A DNA stretch of 64,000 nt from Clostridium sp. 1001275B_160808_H3 (GTDB lineage: Bacteria > Bacillota > Clostridia > Clostridiales > Clostridiaceae): positions 1 to 64,000 of the forward strand of contig NZ_JADNAT010000017.1 in the NCBI RefSeq assembly GCF_015550425.1, given 5' to 3'. The notes below the pieces were generated by a model. That model was not told the DNA's origin. It made no database searches and saw only the letters and a program-made list of their open reading frames with translations. This document shows positions 9,074 to 18,164 of the stretch, piece by piece; position 1 is the stretch's first letter; every line of letters begins with the position of its first letter. Position numbers and translations under genes: made by a program.

Positions 9074-9883
9074 ATGGAGTTTTATGGATTATTAGGAGAA
9101 AAGCTTTCACATAGTTTATCACCAGAAATTCATAGTGAATTACTAAAATTTATAAATAAAGATGGGGCATATAAATTATTTGAAGTGGAAAAAGAAAGAC
9201 TAGAAGAGTTTACAGAAGCTTTAAAACTATTAAAGATAAAGGGTACAAATGTAACTATACCCTACAAAAAAGATATAATGAAATATATTGATAAGATATC
9301 AGAAGAAGCAGAAAAAATAGGTGCAATAAATACTATAGCTTTAGAAAATGGAAAGCTATATGGATATAATACTGATTACTATGGTTTTGGATATATGTTA
9401 AAAGTTAATAATATAAGTATAGAAGGAAAAAGTGCAGTTATTTTAGGAAATGGAGGAGCTTGCAGAGCAGTAACGCATTATTTGTTAGATAATAAAATAT
9501 CGAATGTTAAGATTGTAAGCAGGAAACCAAAAAAAGAAGAATTTGATTTACAAAATGTAGATTTAATAACTTATGAAGAATTAAAAGAAATCAGTGGAGA
9601 TATTTTAATAAATTCTACTCCTGTAGGCATGTATCCTGATATTAATGCATCACCAGTATCAGAAGATGTAGTAAAAAATTTTAATGTTTTAGTTGATTTA
9701 ATATACAATCCCATGGAAACTAAGTTTTTGAATATAGGGAATTCATTATCTAAAAAAACTACTTGCGGATTATATATGCTTATAGGTCAAGCAGCTAAGG
9801 CACAAGAAATATGGCAAGGTATATCGATTGATGAAGAGATAATAAAAGAAATATATGAAAAATTAAAGTTGAAGTTCATCTAG
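9074..9883 (+). CDS. aroE: Shikimate dehydrogenase
   Basis: NADPH-dependent reduction of 3-dehydroshikimate to shikimate. The 269-aa protein has the substrate-binding GEKLSHSLSPEIH at residues 8-20, the NVTIPYK catalytic-lysine motif near residue 60, the nucleotide-binding GNGGACRAV near residue 128 and a C-terminal GLYMLIGQAAKAQEIW. AGGGGGGA precedes the start. It opens the second aro operon; a TATAAT box lies about 70 bases upstream. aroK follows after 16 bases. Confidence 0.96.
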   Translation: MEFYGLLGEKLSHSLSPEIHSELLKFINKDGAYKLFEVEKERLEEFTEALKLLKIKGTNVTIPYKKDIMKYIDKISEEAEKIGAINTIALENGKLYGYNTDYYGFGYMLKVNNISIEGKSAVILGNGGACRAVTHYLLDNKISNVKIVSRKPKKEEFDLQNVDLITYEELKEISGDILINSTPVGMYPDINASPVSEDVVKNFNVLVDLIYNPMETKFLNIGNSLSKKTTCGLYMLIGQAAKAQEIWQGISIDEEIIKEIYEKLKLKFI

Positions 9884-9899
9884 TTATAGGAGAATATAA

Positions 9900-10391
9900 A
9901 TGGATAAAAATATAATTTTATTAATTGGAATGCCTGGATGCGGTAAAAGTACTATAGGTGAGGAGTTATCAAATAAAATAAATTATGACTTTTGTGATAT
10001 GGATAAATATATAGAAGAAATATCTAATAGTACAGTAAAGGAATTATTTAATATTAGTGAAGAATATTTTAGGGATTATGAAACAAGATCTTGCAAAGAA
10101 TTAAGTAATAAAAGTAATATAGTAATTTCTAGTGGTGGTGGAGTAGTAAAAAGAAAAGAGAATATAGATTTCTTTAAGGATAAAGGAATAATAATATTTA
10201 TAGATAGACCAATAGAAGATATTTTAAGAGATGTTGATATATCATCAAGACCACTATTATCAGAGGGTAGGTCTAAACTTTACAACCTATATTCTGAAAG
10301 ATATAATTTATATAACGATTATTGTGATGTGAGAATAATTAATGATACAACTATAAAAGAAACTTTAGATAAAATCATTAAAATAATTTAG
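9900..10391 (+). CDS. aroK: Shikimate kinase
   Basis: Phosphorylates shikimate at the 3-hydroxyl with ATP. At 163 aa it matches the family. The Walker A motif GMPGCGKST lies at residues 10-18, the shikimate-binding DxD as CDMDKYIE near residue 33, the FRDYE segment near residue 58, SSGGGVV near residue 80 and the lid SSRPLL near residue 117. It lies between aroE and aroQ in one transcription unit. Confidence 0.95.
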   Translation: MDKNIILLIGMPGCGKSTIGEELSNKINYDFCDMDKYIEEISNSTVKELFNISEEYFRDYETRSCKELSNKSNIVISSGGGVVKRKENIDFFKDKGIIIFIDRPIEDILRDVDISSRPLLSEGRSKLYNLYSERYNLYNDYCDVRIINDTTIKETLDKIIKII

Positions 10392-10417
10392 CAATAAGTA
10401 TTTTTAGGAGGGGTTAG

Positions 10418-10852
10418 ATGAAGGTACTAGTTATAAATGGTCCTAATTTGAATATGTTAGGAGTAAGAGAAAAAGAAATTTATGGAACTAAGGACTTTCA
10501 AGATGTTTGTAATTACATCAAAGAAGAGGGGCAAAAAAGAAATATTGATATTGAGTTACTTCAAAGCAATATTGAAGGTGAAATAATCAATGGAATTCAT
10601 AAGGCATATTATGAAAAATATGATGGTATAATAATAAATCCTGGTGCATATACACATTATAGCTACGCTATAATGGATGCAATAAAAGCAGTAAATATAA
10701 ATACTGTTGAAGTTCATTTATCAAACATACATGCAAGAGAGGAATTTAGGCATAAATCAGTAATAGCAGCAGCATGTATAGGACAAATATGCGGTTTTGG
10801 AGAATTTGGGTATGTAATGGCCATGGAAGTGCTGAAAAAATGGAAAAGTTAA
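10418..10852 (+). CDS. aroQ: 3-dehydroquinate dehydratase, type II
   Basis: Dehydrates 3-dehydroquinate to 3-dehydroshikimate, by the anti-elimination mechanism of type II enzymes. The 144-aa protein has GPNLNMLGVREKEIYG with the catalytic Tyr at the N-terminus, NPGAYTHYSYAI near residue 75 and EVHLSNIHAREEFRHKS near residue 99 with the catalytic His. AGGAGGGG precedes the start. With aroE and aroK it completes the middle of the shikimate pathway. Confidence 0.96.
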   Translation: MKVLVINGPNLNMLGVREKEIYGTKDFQDVCNYIKEEGQKRNIDIELLQSNIEGEIINGIHKAYYEKYDGIIINPGAYTHYSYAIMDAIKAVNINTVEVHLSNIHAREEFRHKSVIAAACIGQICGFGEFGYVMAMEVLKKWKS

Positions 10853-10945
10853 AAGTGAAGAGTTAAAAATATAATTTTAGAAACTTTTGAGAAGTTTCTT
10901 CATAAATTGTCAATTATCAATTATAAATTTTTAATTGTAAGAGTA
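10853..10945. repeat. Short hybrid intergenic repeat (family A/B)
   Basis: The aroQ-aroF2 gap begins with AAGTTAAAAGTGAAGAGTTA (family B-like) and ends with TTGTCAATTATCAATTA (family A-like). The inner hairpin is AGAAACTTTTGAGAAGTTTCT. Confidence 0.55.
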
Positions 10946-10961
10946 GTATGGAGGGATAGGT

Positions 10962-11972
10962 ATGATTATTGTAATGAATCCGAATTGTAGTGAAGATGAA
11001 GTATTGAAGGTTAAGGAAGAATTGGAGAGTAAAGGTCTAGGAGTTCACTTATCACAAGGAGAAACTTTCTGCATTTTGGGTGTAGTTGGGGAAACTCGAT
11101 CTATAGATTCTGATAAGCTTCTTAGATTTGCTGGAGTAGATAAAGTTCTTAAAGTTGAAGAGCCTTATAAAAAGGCTAATAGATTATTTAAGCCAGATGA
11201 TACAGTAATTGATGTAAAAGGTAGTTTAATTGGAGGAAATAACTTAGCTATTATGGCAGGACCTTGTTCTGTTGAAAGTGAAGAACAAATAATAGAAATA
11301 GCTAAGAGCGTAAAGGAATCAGGTGCAACATTTTTAAGAGGTGGAGCATTTAAGCCAAGGACTTCTCCATATAGTTTTCAAGGGTTAGAATTAGAAGGTT
11401 TAGAACTTCTAAAAAAGGCTAGGAAGGCTACAGGACTACCAATAGTAACGGAAATAATGTCAACAGATTATATAGATATATTTGTTAGAGATGTAGATGT
11501 AATTCAAGTTGGTGCAAGAAATATGCAAAACTTTGATTTATTAAAACAACTAGGTAGAACAAACAAGCCTATTTTATTAAAAAGAGGTTTATCTGCGACA
11601 ATAGAAGAATGGTTAATGTCTGCTGAATATATAATGGCAGCTGGAAATGAAAATGTAATATTATGTGAAAGAGGTATAAGAACATTTGAAACTTATACAA
11701 GAAATACATTGGATTTAAGTGCAATTCCAGTAGTGAAAAAGAAATCACATCTACCAGTTATAGTAGATCCAAGTCATGCAGCAGGATACTGGTACCTTGT
11801 AGAACCATTAGCTAAAGCTGCAATAAGTGCAGGAGCTGATGGATTAATGATAGAAGTCCATAACAACCCACAATGTGCATTAAGTGATGGACAGCAATCA
11901 ATAAAGCCAGAAGCTTTTAAAAAGATAATGGATAAAGTTAAGATACTAGCAGAAATGGAAGGAAAGAAATAA
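10962..11972 (+). CDS. aroF: 3-deoxy-7-phosphoheptulonate (DAHP) synthase, copy 2
   Basis: Second DAHP synthase of the cluster, 336 aa, with the same architecture as copy 1: N-terminal ferredoxin-like domain (about residues 1-70) and a barrel with [26 protein letters not shown] and VDPSHAAG. It lies directly upstream of tyrA, while copy 1 heads the operon that ends in pheA. Pairing each copy with a different terminal branch could separate Tyr- and Phe-responsive control, but that is inference. The start has GGAGGGATAGGT. Confidence 0.95.
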   Translation: MIIVMNPNCSEDEVLKVKEELESKGLGVHLSQGETFCILGVVGETRSIDSDKLLRFAGVDKVLKVEEPYKKANRLFKPDDTVIDVKGSLIGGNNLAIMAGPCSVESEEQIIEIAKSVKESGATFLRGGAFKPRTSPYSFQGLELEGLELLKKARKATGLPIVTEIMSTDYIDIFVRDVDVIQVGARNMQNFDLLKQLGRTNKPILLKRGLSATIEEWLMSAEYIMAAGNENVILCERGIRTFETYTRNTLDLSAIPVVKKKSHLPVIVDPSHAAGYWYLVEPLAKAAISAGADGLMIEVHNNPQCALSDGQQSIKPEAFKKIMDKVKILAEMEGKK

Positions 11973-12208
11973 TTGATAATGCACAATTGACAATGGACAA
12001 TTAGGTAATAAACTTCAGTAGTAGTTTAGGAAAATAGAATTTCAACGGACAATTGAAAATTAAAAATGGATAATTAAGGAATAAAATCCTAAAGGAGTTT
12101 AGAAATTAAAAATACTAAAAAACTTCGGAGAAGTTTCTCCTTAATTATCCATTGTACATTATCAATTATCAACTGGAATTGTCCATTGTCCATTATCAAT
12201 TATATTTA
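11970..12208. repeat. Intergenic palindromic repeats, family A (two adjoining copies)
   Basis: The aroF2-tyrA gap holds the family A word many times: AATTGATAATGCACAATTGA and CAATGGACAATTAGG at the left, CGGACAATTGAAAATT in the middle, and ATTATCCATTGTACATTATC and AATTGTCCATTGTCCATTAT at the right. AAACTTCGGAGAAGTTT is identical to the inner hairpin of the copy at 3040. The element looks like two nested or tandem copies. Confidence 0.8.
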
Positions 12209-12222
12209 GTTGGGGTGTTTTT

Positions 12223-13056
12223 ATGAGAATTTTAATAGTAGGGCTTGGTGTTATAGGTGGAAGTTTTGCTATGGCGCTTAAAGCAGCAGGATATGAAGAA
12301 GTCTATGGAATTGATAGTAATTTAAGTACTTTGAGCAAGGCAGAAGAACTAGGAATAATTAAGAAGGGCTATGTTAATGCTAGTAAAGTTGTAGGAAAGG
12401 CTGATTTAATTATTCTTGCAATATACCCTATGCTTATTAAAAGATTTATTGAAGAAAATAGAAACTTATTTAAGTCAGGGGCAATAGTTACTGATACTAC
12501 AGGAATAAAAAAGCTTTTTATTGATGACATATTAAATATATTACCTTCAGATATAGATTTTATATTTGGACATCCTATGGCTGGGAGAGAAAAGAGAGGT
12601 ATTGATTATGCATCTAAGGAAGTTTTTAAAGGGGCAAATTATTTAATAACTGTAACTGATAAAAATAAAGAAGAAAATCTAAAGGTTCTAGAGGATATTA
12701 TTTACGATATGGGGTTCAAAAGAATTAAAAGGATAGATCCTATATTTCATGATAAAATGATAAGTTTTACAAGTCAGCTTCCTCATGCAATAGCGGTTGC
12801 ATTAATTAATAGCGATGAAGAAGGTAGAGACACAGGAAGTTTCATTGGTGATAGTTATAGAGATTTGACTAGAATTGCAAATATAAATGAAGATTTATGG
12901 AGTGAATTATTTATTGGAAATAAAGAAAATTTGATAGAATCAATAGATAATTTTATAAATGAGATAAATTATATAAAATCAGCTCTAGTTGAAAGTGATG
13001 AGAAAAGATTAAAAGAATTATTTATAAAATCAAGTAAAAGAAGAGAAAAATTATAA
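12223..13056 (+). CDS. tyrA: Prephenate dehydrogenase
   Basis: NAD(P)-dependent oxidative decarboxylation of prephenate to 4-hydroxyphenylpyruvate, the tyrosine branch. The 277-aa protein has an N-terminal Rossmann fold (VGLGVIGGSFAMAL, residues 6-19), TDTTGIKK near residue 91 and the catalytic HPMAGREKRG near residue 113. The C-terminal half is helical. No C-terminal ACT domain is present, as in short TyrA forms, so direct Tyr feedback would need another site. GGGGTG precedes the start. It is last in the aro region. Confidence 0.95.
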   Translation: MRILIVGLGVIGGSFAMALKAAGYEEVYGIDSNLSTLSKAEELGIIKKGYVNASKVVGKADLIILAIYPMLIKRFIEENRNLFKSGAIVTDTTGIKKLFIDDILNILPSDIDFIFGHPMAGREKRGIDYASKEVFKGANYLITVTDKNKEENLKVLEDIIYDMGFKRIKRIDPIFHDKMISFTSQLPHAIAVALINSDEEGRDTGSFIGDSYRDLTRIANINEDLWSELFIGNKENLIESIDNFINEINYIKSALVESDEKRLKELFIKSSKRREKL

Positions 13057-13098
13057 AAATTAAGCTGCTTCCATAATTAGAAGTAGCTTAATTTTTAT
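13056..13098. terminator. Bidirectional terminator between tyrA and the HD-GYP gene
   Basis: AAAATTAAGCTGCTT pairs with AAGTAGCTTAATTTTT. A runs on one side and T runs on the other let it serve both convergent genes; it overlaps the last codons of the minus-strand gene. Confidence 0.85.
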
Positions 13099-14141
13099 AA
13101 TATTTTTTCAATATAAAGGTCAGTAGTTTTACTTAAGTCAATGAATTCGTCTTCACATAGTAAAAGTGGAGATGAAATGTTATTTAAGTTCATTTGAATT
13201 ATTTTACACTTACTTTTATTATTTAGTAATACATTTTGTCCTATATAAAAGTTTGCCATTCCTTCTAAAAATGTACAACATAGGCTATAGTCTAGTTTTG
13301 TTAGACTTTCATCTTTTATGATCTTTAATGATTCTAGTGGCTTTTTTCTTTGCTTATATATTCTATTTGAGTTAATTGCATCAAAAGTATCAGCTATTGC
13401 TATAATTTTAGCAAAATCATGAATTTGATTTCCTTTAAGTCCAAGTGGATATCCAGTTCCATCACATCTTTCATGATGCATTAAAACTGCATAAAGTACT
13501 GATTGACTTATAAATGGAATTTGCTTTATTTCATTATAAGCAATAGTAGGGTGAGTTTTTATTATTTCAAAATCTTTTTTAGAAAGAGGATCTTTTTTTC
13601 TTATTATATCTTCATCTAATTTTGTTTTACCAAAGTCATGTAATAAAGATGCATAAATAAGTGAATGAAGTTTATTATCAGTTAATCCGTGCCATTTTCC
13701 AAGTAAATAACTTAATGAAGCCACATTTACAGAGTGTCTATAGATACAATCTTCATCGCTACCATGTAGAACAATATTTTTTAAAACACTACTGCTAAGT
13801 TTAAGTTCCTGAGATAACTTTTTTGCGTATTCGTTTATTTCATTTGTATTTGATGCTTGAAGAGTTTTAGCATTATCAAATATTAGCTTAACATCTATAG
13901 AAATATTACTAAGGGTTTTTTCAGCTTTTTTTAAAGCAATTGTTTCTTTTGAATTATCTTGATCATTAGTATATATTTCAACAGTGTCAAAAGCACAAAT
14001 AGAATTTAGTTTATCTAACATTTGTTGATTAATTGTTATTCCTTCGCCAACAAGAACAGTTCCATTAGATACTATCTCACTAGCTATGACCATGCCTGTT
14101 TTTAAATCTCTCACATTTATAAATTTCTTTCTGCTACTCAT
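13095..14141 (-). CDS. HD-GYP domain protein, putative cyclic-di-GMP phosphodiesterase
   Basis: The 348-aa protein has an N-terminal region (about 1-100) with the FINVRDLKTGMVIASEIVSNG pattern found before many HD-GYP domains. The HD-GYP domain follows (about 120-310), with HSVNVA, LLHDFGKTKL (HD) and HHERCDGTGYPLGLKG (the HHExxDGxGYP signature). Metal and GYP residues are intact, so hydrolysis of cyclic-di-GMP is likely. No receiver domain or membrane segment is present. It is monocistronic. The target pathway (motility, biofilm) is unknown from this context. Confidence 0.9.
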   Translation of the reverse strand: MSSRKKFINVRDLKTGMVIASEIVSNGTVLVGEGITINQQMLDKLNSICAFDTVEIYTNDQDNSKETIALKKAEKTLSNISIDVKLIFDNAKTLQASNTNEINEYAKKLSQELKLSSSVLKNIVLHGSDEDCIYRHSVNVASLSYLLGKWHGLTDNKLHSLIYASLLHDFGKTKLDEDIIRKKDPLSKKDFEIIKTHPTIAYNEIKQIPFISQSVLYAVLMHHERCDGTGYPLGLKGNQIHDFAKIIAIADTFDAINSNRIYKQRKKPLESLKIIKDESLTKLDYSLCCTFLEGMANFYIGQNVLLNNKSKCKIIQMNLNNISSPLLLCEDEFIDLSKTTDLYIEKIL

Positions 14142-14416
14142 TAAACTAACCTCTCATAATAAAATTTTATATGGCAATTACATCTAATACAGTTTTATAC
14201 ATTTAATACAAAATTATGGTTACATGTTATATTTCGGACACCGATACTGAAATATTATACTTATTACAAAAATTTGTCTAAATATACAATATAGATATAT
14301 GACCATTTTGAATAAATAACTATAATATAGTAATTTAAATAGTGGAATAAGTTACTTTGTTTCTATTTTCATTATGATATAATATTTTATATGATTTTTA
14401 GAGGGAGTGTATTTAG

Positions 14417-14977
14417 ATGAAAGAATTAGAAACTAGAATAATTGATATAGATGTTGATAGTATAAGAGAAAAGCTTAAATTATTAGGAGCTGAAAAAGTA
14501 AAAGAAGAATATCAAACAAATAATATATATGATTTTGAAGATAATAGACTATTAAATGTAAAAGGATATGCAAGAATAAGAATAACAGATGATAGAATGT
14601 CAAATAAAGAAGTAGTGTATATGACTACAAAAAAAATGTTAAGCCAAGAAACGTTTAAAGTTATGGAAGAAAATGAAACTATAGTTGAAGATAAAATAGC
14701 TGCAGAAAAAATATTTTTATCTTTAGGATTGAATTTAAAGCAATCTATCAAAAAATATAGAGAAAGCTATAAATTAAATGAATCTTTAGTAGAAATAGAC
14801 ATAAATGATAAAAGCTTTTGTCCATTTCCGTATTTAGAAATAGAAACTACGTCAGAAGAAAAATTAGAAGAAATACTAGAACTACTTGGTTATACAATAA
14901 ATGACACAACATCAAAAACAATTTATGAAATATTAGAGGAAAAAGGCATAACATCAAAGAATGGAAAAGGACTTTAA
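14417..14977 (+). CDS. CYTH-domain protein (class IV adenylate cyclase / triphosphate tunnel family)
   Basis: A 186-aa single-domain protein starting ELETRIIDIDVDSIREKL, which gives the ExExK-like metal/triphosphate motif in altered form (E-x-E-x-R). Conserved tunnel residues follow: YARIRITDD (arginines), VYMTTKK (lysines) and YRESYKL, with paired acidic residues in VEIDINDKSFCPFPYLEIE. Members hydrolyse inorganic triphosphate or thiamine triphosphate, or cyclise ATP; the substrate cannot be decided here. GAGGGAG precedes the start. A TATAAT box lies about 40 bases upstream. Confidence 0.85.
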   Translation: MKELETRIIDIDVDSIREKLKLLGAEKVKEEYQTNNIYDFEDNRLLNVKGYARIRITDDRMSNKEVVYMTTKKMLSQETFKVMEENETIVEDKIAAEKIFLSLGLNLKQSIKKYRESYKLNESLVEIDINDKSFCPFPYLEIETTSEEKLEEILELLGYTINDTTSKTIYEILEEKGITSKNGKGL

Positions 14978-15079
14978 AATTAAGATAATAATGTAGTATT
15001 TTGTATTTATCTGTAACAAAAGTTGAGCCTCTTTAGTAAATTATAATTAAGGAATCTAAATACTAAGGAGGATATATAT

Positions 15080-15895
15080 ATGGACTGGTTTAGTGAACTT
15101 AATCCAGTTATTCAAGGATTATTTGCAACTTTATTTACTTGGTTTATTACAGCTTTAGGAGCATCATTGGTTTTTTTCTTTAAAAAAGTAGATAAGAAAG
15201 TTTTAAATACAATGTTAGGGTTTGGTGCTGGAGTAATGATGGCTGCTAGTTTTTGGTCTTTATTAAATCCAGCAATAGAACTATGTAATGAACTTGGATA
15301 TAGTGGATTTGTTATTCCATCACTGGGATTTCTTTTAGGGGGACTATTCTTAATTTTTGCTGATAAATTGATGGATTCATATTCTTATGGTGTAATTACC
15401 AACAAAGGAGAGGAAGATTTACCTAAAACAAGCAAATACAAAAAAAGTATACTTCTAGTTCTGGCAGTAACGCTTCATAATATTCCAGAAGGTTTAGCAG
15501 TGGGTGTTGCATTTGGTGGTGTTGCAGTTGGAATACCAGGAACATCATTAATAGCAGCAATGACTTTAGCCTTAGGAATAGGACTACAAAACTTTCCAGA
15601 GGGAGCTGCTGTATCTTTACCATTAAGAAGAGACGGTATATCAAGATCAAAAAGCTTTTTATATGGTCAAGCGTCAGGTTTAGTAGAACCAATAGCGGGT
15701 GTAATTGGAGTAATAGCTGCATTATCAGTTAGAAGCATACTACCATTTTTATTATCATTTTCAGCAGGAGCCATGATTGCTGTTATAGGTGCAGAGTTAT
15801 TACCAGAAGCATCAATGGAGAATAAAAAACTAACAACATTGGGTTTAATATTTGGCTTTATAGTCATGATGGTTTTAGATGTTGCTTTAGGATAA
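15080..15895 (+). CDS. ZIP-family divalent metal transporter
   Basis: An integral membrane protein of 271 aa with about eight predicted helices. The metal-binding ZIP signatures are HNIPEGLAVGVAFG (about residues 134-147, helix 4) and NFPEGAAVSLPLRRDG (about 174-189, helix 5). Family members import zinc, iron or manganese; the bacterial GufA/ZupT-type subgroup fits best. CTAAGGAGGATAT gives a strong ribosome binding site. No metal-regulator box was recognised upstream. It is a single gene. Confidence 0.93.
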   Translation: MDWFSELNPVIQGLFATLFTWFITALGASLVFFFKKVDKKVLNTMLGFGAGVMMAASFWSLLNPAIELCNELGYSGFVIPSLGFLLGGLFLIFADKLMDSYSYGVITNKGEEDLPKTSKYKKSILLVLAVTLHNIPEGLAVGVAFGGVAVGIPGTSLIAAMTLALGIGLQNFPEGAAVSLPLRRDGISRSKSFLYGQASGLVEPIAGVIGVIAALSVRSILPFLLSFSAGAMIAVIGAELLPEASMENKKLTTLGLIFGFIVMMVLDVALG

Positions 15896-15980
15896 TATAA
15901 GTAATGATGGAATTTAAAAGATTATAAAGAAGAAATTCTGTCTAAAAATTTAGACTAGGCTAAAATTGTTAGACAAAATT

Positions 15981-16010
15981 AAAAGGTAGAAAGAAAATCT
16001 TTCTACCTTT
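15981..16010. terminator. Terminator between the ZIP gene and fba
   Basis: AAAGGTAGAAAGA and TCTTTCTACCTTT form a perfect 13-bp stem with an AAA loop. It lies just beyond the minus-strand stop of fba and about 85 bases after the ZIP gene, so it can serve both. Confidence 0.9.
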
Positions 16011-16023
16011 ATATTTAATAGAA

Positions 16024-16887
16024 TTATGCTTTGTTAACTGATCCGAATAATTCCATTTTTTCTTTAACTGTAGCTTTTATAGCTTCAAATCCTGGAGCTA
16101 AAAGCTTTCTTGGGTCAAAGCCTTTTCCTTGAAGGTCTTTTCCAGCTTCAATATACTTTCTAGTACCTTCAGCAAATGCTAATTGACACTCAGTGTTAAC
16201 GTTGATCTTAGCAACACCTAAAGAAATAGCTTTCTTAATCATTTCTTCTGGAATTCCAGTACCACCATGTAATACTAGAGGAACATTGTTTGTAACATTG
16301 CTTATAGCTTCTAAAGCATCAAAGCTTAATCCCTTCCAGTTTTCAGGATATTGTCCGTGGATGTTACCAATACCAGCAGCTAACATAGTTACTCCTAAGT
16401 CAGCAATTGCTTTACATTCAGCAGCATCAGCAATTTCGCCTGCACCTACAACTCCATCTTCTTCTCCACCGATTGAACCAACTTCTGCTTCTAAAGAAAG
16501 TCCTTTTTCAGAAGTTAATCTAACCATTTCCTTTGTCTTAGCTATGTTTTCATCGATTGGATAGTGAGATCCATCAAACATTATTGATGAGAATCCAGCT
16601 TCCATAGCTTTTAAAGCTCCTTCATAGCTACCGTGATCTAGGTGAATTGCAACAGGGACAGTGATGTTTAACTCTTCCATCATGCCATTTACCATTCCAA
16701 CTATAGTCTTGAAACCACACATGTATTTAGCAGCTCCTTCTGAAACTCCTAATATAACAGGTGAATTATTTTCTTGAGCAGTTTGTAAAATAGCTTTAGT
16801 CCATTCTAAGTTGTTAATATTGAATTGACCTACAGCGTATTTTCCCGCTTTAGCCTTGTTTAACATTTCTTGTGCTGAAACTAACAT
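16024..16887 (-). CDS. fba: Fructose-bisphosphate aldolase, class II
   Basis: Zinc-dependent glycolytic and gluconeogenic aldolase, 287 aa. It starts MLVSAQEMLNKAKAGKYAVGQFNINN. HLDHGSYEGALKA near residue 81 and EAEVGSIGGEEDG near residue 132 carry metal ligands; later LHGGTGIP binds the substrate and KINVNTECQ follows. The reading frame is open further upstream, but GGAGGTTTATACC (minus strand) sits just before the ATG at 16887 and homologues start there. The third-position composition looks optimised for high expression (GCT, GAA, GGT codons). Confidence 0.96.
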   Translation of the reverse strand: MLVSAQEMLNKAKAGKYAVGQFNINNLEWTKAILQTAQENNSPVILGVSEGAAKYMCGFKTIVGMVNGMMEELNITVPVAIHLDHGSYEGALKAMEAGFSSIMFDGSHYPIDENIAKTKEMVRLTSEKGLSLEAEVGSIGGEEDGVVGAGEIADAAECKAIADLGVTMLAAGIGNIHGQYPENWKGLSFDALEAISNVTNNVPLVLHGGTGIPEEMIKKAISLGVAKINVNTECQLAFAEGTRKYIEAGKDLQGKGFDPRKLLAPGFEAIKATVKEKMELFGSVNKA

Positions 16888-16953
16888 GGTATAAACCTCC
16901 ATAATTTTAAATTTTATTACAATATAAGCTGTAAAGCTAAAATATATCAAGAA

Positions 16954-16982
16954 TATATATTCTACATATTTATTCTTGTCAA
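16954..16982 (-). promoter_or_regulatory. fba: Predicted fba promoter and surrounding intergenic region
   Basis: On the minus strand TTGACA (16977-16982) and TATATA (16954-16959) are 17 bases apart, about 65 bases upstream of the fba start. The whole divergent gap (16888-17246) otherwise contains AT-rich DNA and the repeated motif described at 17091-17143. Confidence 0.75.
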
Positions 16983-17090
16983 TAGTATTATAACCCAAAA
17001 TAAATTTAATTGAAACAAAAAAATTAGAAATTAATTTCTAGTGTATAAATATTATGGCTATTTAACTAAAATTTATTAAACCATTGTTAT

Positions 17091-17143
17091 AAATTGCGAC
17101 TTAAACATAATGATATGTATTAACTTTCCGATTTTTATATAAT
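17091..17143. repeat. 45-bp intergenic motif, copy 1
   Basis: The block AAATTGCGACTTA, then TGATATGTATTAACTTTC, then CGATTTTTATATAAT is nearly identical to 20896-20943. The copies differ by a 5-base indel and a few substitutions. It lies between divergent fba and the HAD gene. The centre AACTTTCCGATTT only weakly resembles a CodY box, and the 3' TATAAT could be a -10 element for the HAD gene. Function unknown. Confidence 0.6.
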
Positions 17144-17246
17144 ATCTAGTTATCTTAGCCTTTATATTCGCAATTTATATTAGAGGTTAAAAAATAATAA
17201 GTTTTAGTATAGAATATATAATGAAGAAATGACTGGGGGAAGTGCA

Positions 17247-17906
17247 ATGGAAAATTTAGAACTAGTAATATTTGATATGGATGGATTAATATTTGATACA
17301 GAAAGACTTTCTTATGAATCATGGAAGGAAGCTGCAAAGGAATTTAATATAGAATTTGATTTAAATTTGCTATATAAATTACTTGGAACTAATCATGAAA
17401 GTGTTAGAAATACTTTACATAGTGAGTTTGAAAATAAAATAAATGTTGATAATTATATAATGGAAAGAAATAATATTTATTTATCAAAAATAATGAATGG
17501 TGAAGTAGAAAAGAAGAAGGGAATAGACGAGTTATTAAAATATTTAACTGATAAAAATATAAAAAAAGCTGTTGCTACATCTTCAAATAGGGAAGTAGCT
17601 TATAGGCTTTTAAAAGAGGCTGGTATTTATGATTATTATGATTATATATTATGCGGAGATGAAGTCAAAAAATCTAAGCCAAATCCAGAGGTGTTTTTAA
17701 AAGTTGCAGAAAAGCTAGATATACCTGCAAATAAATGTATGGTACTAGAAGATTCAGAAGCAGGAACGATAGCAGCAAGTAGGGCAAGAATGATTCCAGT
17801 TATCATACCAGATTTAAAAGAGCCTAGTGAAGATATTGAAAAGTTAGCATTTAAAAAGCTAAATAATTTAGAAGAAGTAGTTAATTTAATTGAAACTTCA
17901 TTTTAA
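17247..17906 (+). CDS. HAD-superfamily hydrolase, beta-phosphoglucomutase-like
   Basis: A cytosolic 219-aa phosphatase or phosphomutase. Motif I DMDGLIFDTE (residues 9-18) carries the two catalytic aspartates; motif II is VATSSNREV near residue 109; motif III is KKSKPNPEVF near 142; motif IV is VLEDSEAG near 167. A four-helix cap is inserted after motif I, which marks subclass I with small sugar phosphates as substrates. GGGGGAAGTGC selects the start at 17247 over an in-frame ATG at 17229. No neighbour hints at the substrate. Confidence 0.88.
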   Translation: MENLELVIFDMDGLIFDTERLSYESWKEAAKEFNIEFDLNLLYKLLGTNHESVRNTLHSEFENKINVDNYIMERNNIYLSKIMNGEVEKKKGIDELLKYLTDKNIKKAVATSSNREVAYRLLKEAGIYDYYDYILCGDEVKKSKPNPEVFLKVAEKLDIPANKCMVLEDSEAGTIAASRARMIPVIIPDLKEPSEDIEKLAFKKLNNLEEVVNLIETSF

Positions 17907-18164
17907 TTTTGAAGGAAAATATTTTTCAATTAATAACATGAATAATTATTAATAAAATCATACTAAATAATTTATAAACTTATTTAAATAAATAGAAATG
18001 TTTTTTAGTGAATAGGAAAATTATAATTATATATTATTCTTATATAAGTTGCAAAAATAATAAATTTATTTAAATATTCTTTAATAAATATAATTAGATA
18101 AATATAAAAATTATTGCAACTTATATATCTAAATTATTTAAGAAATATTATAGGTGGTGTACTA

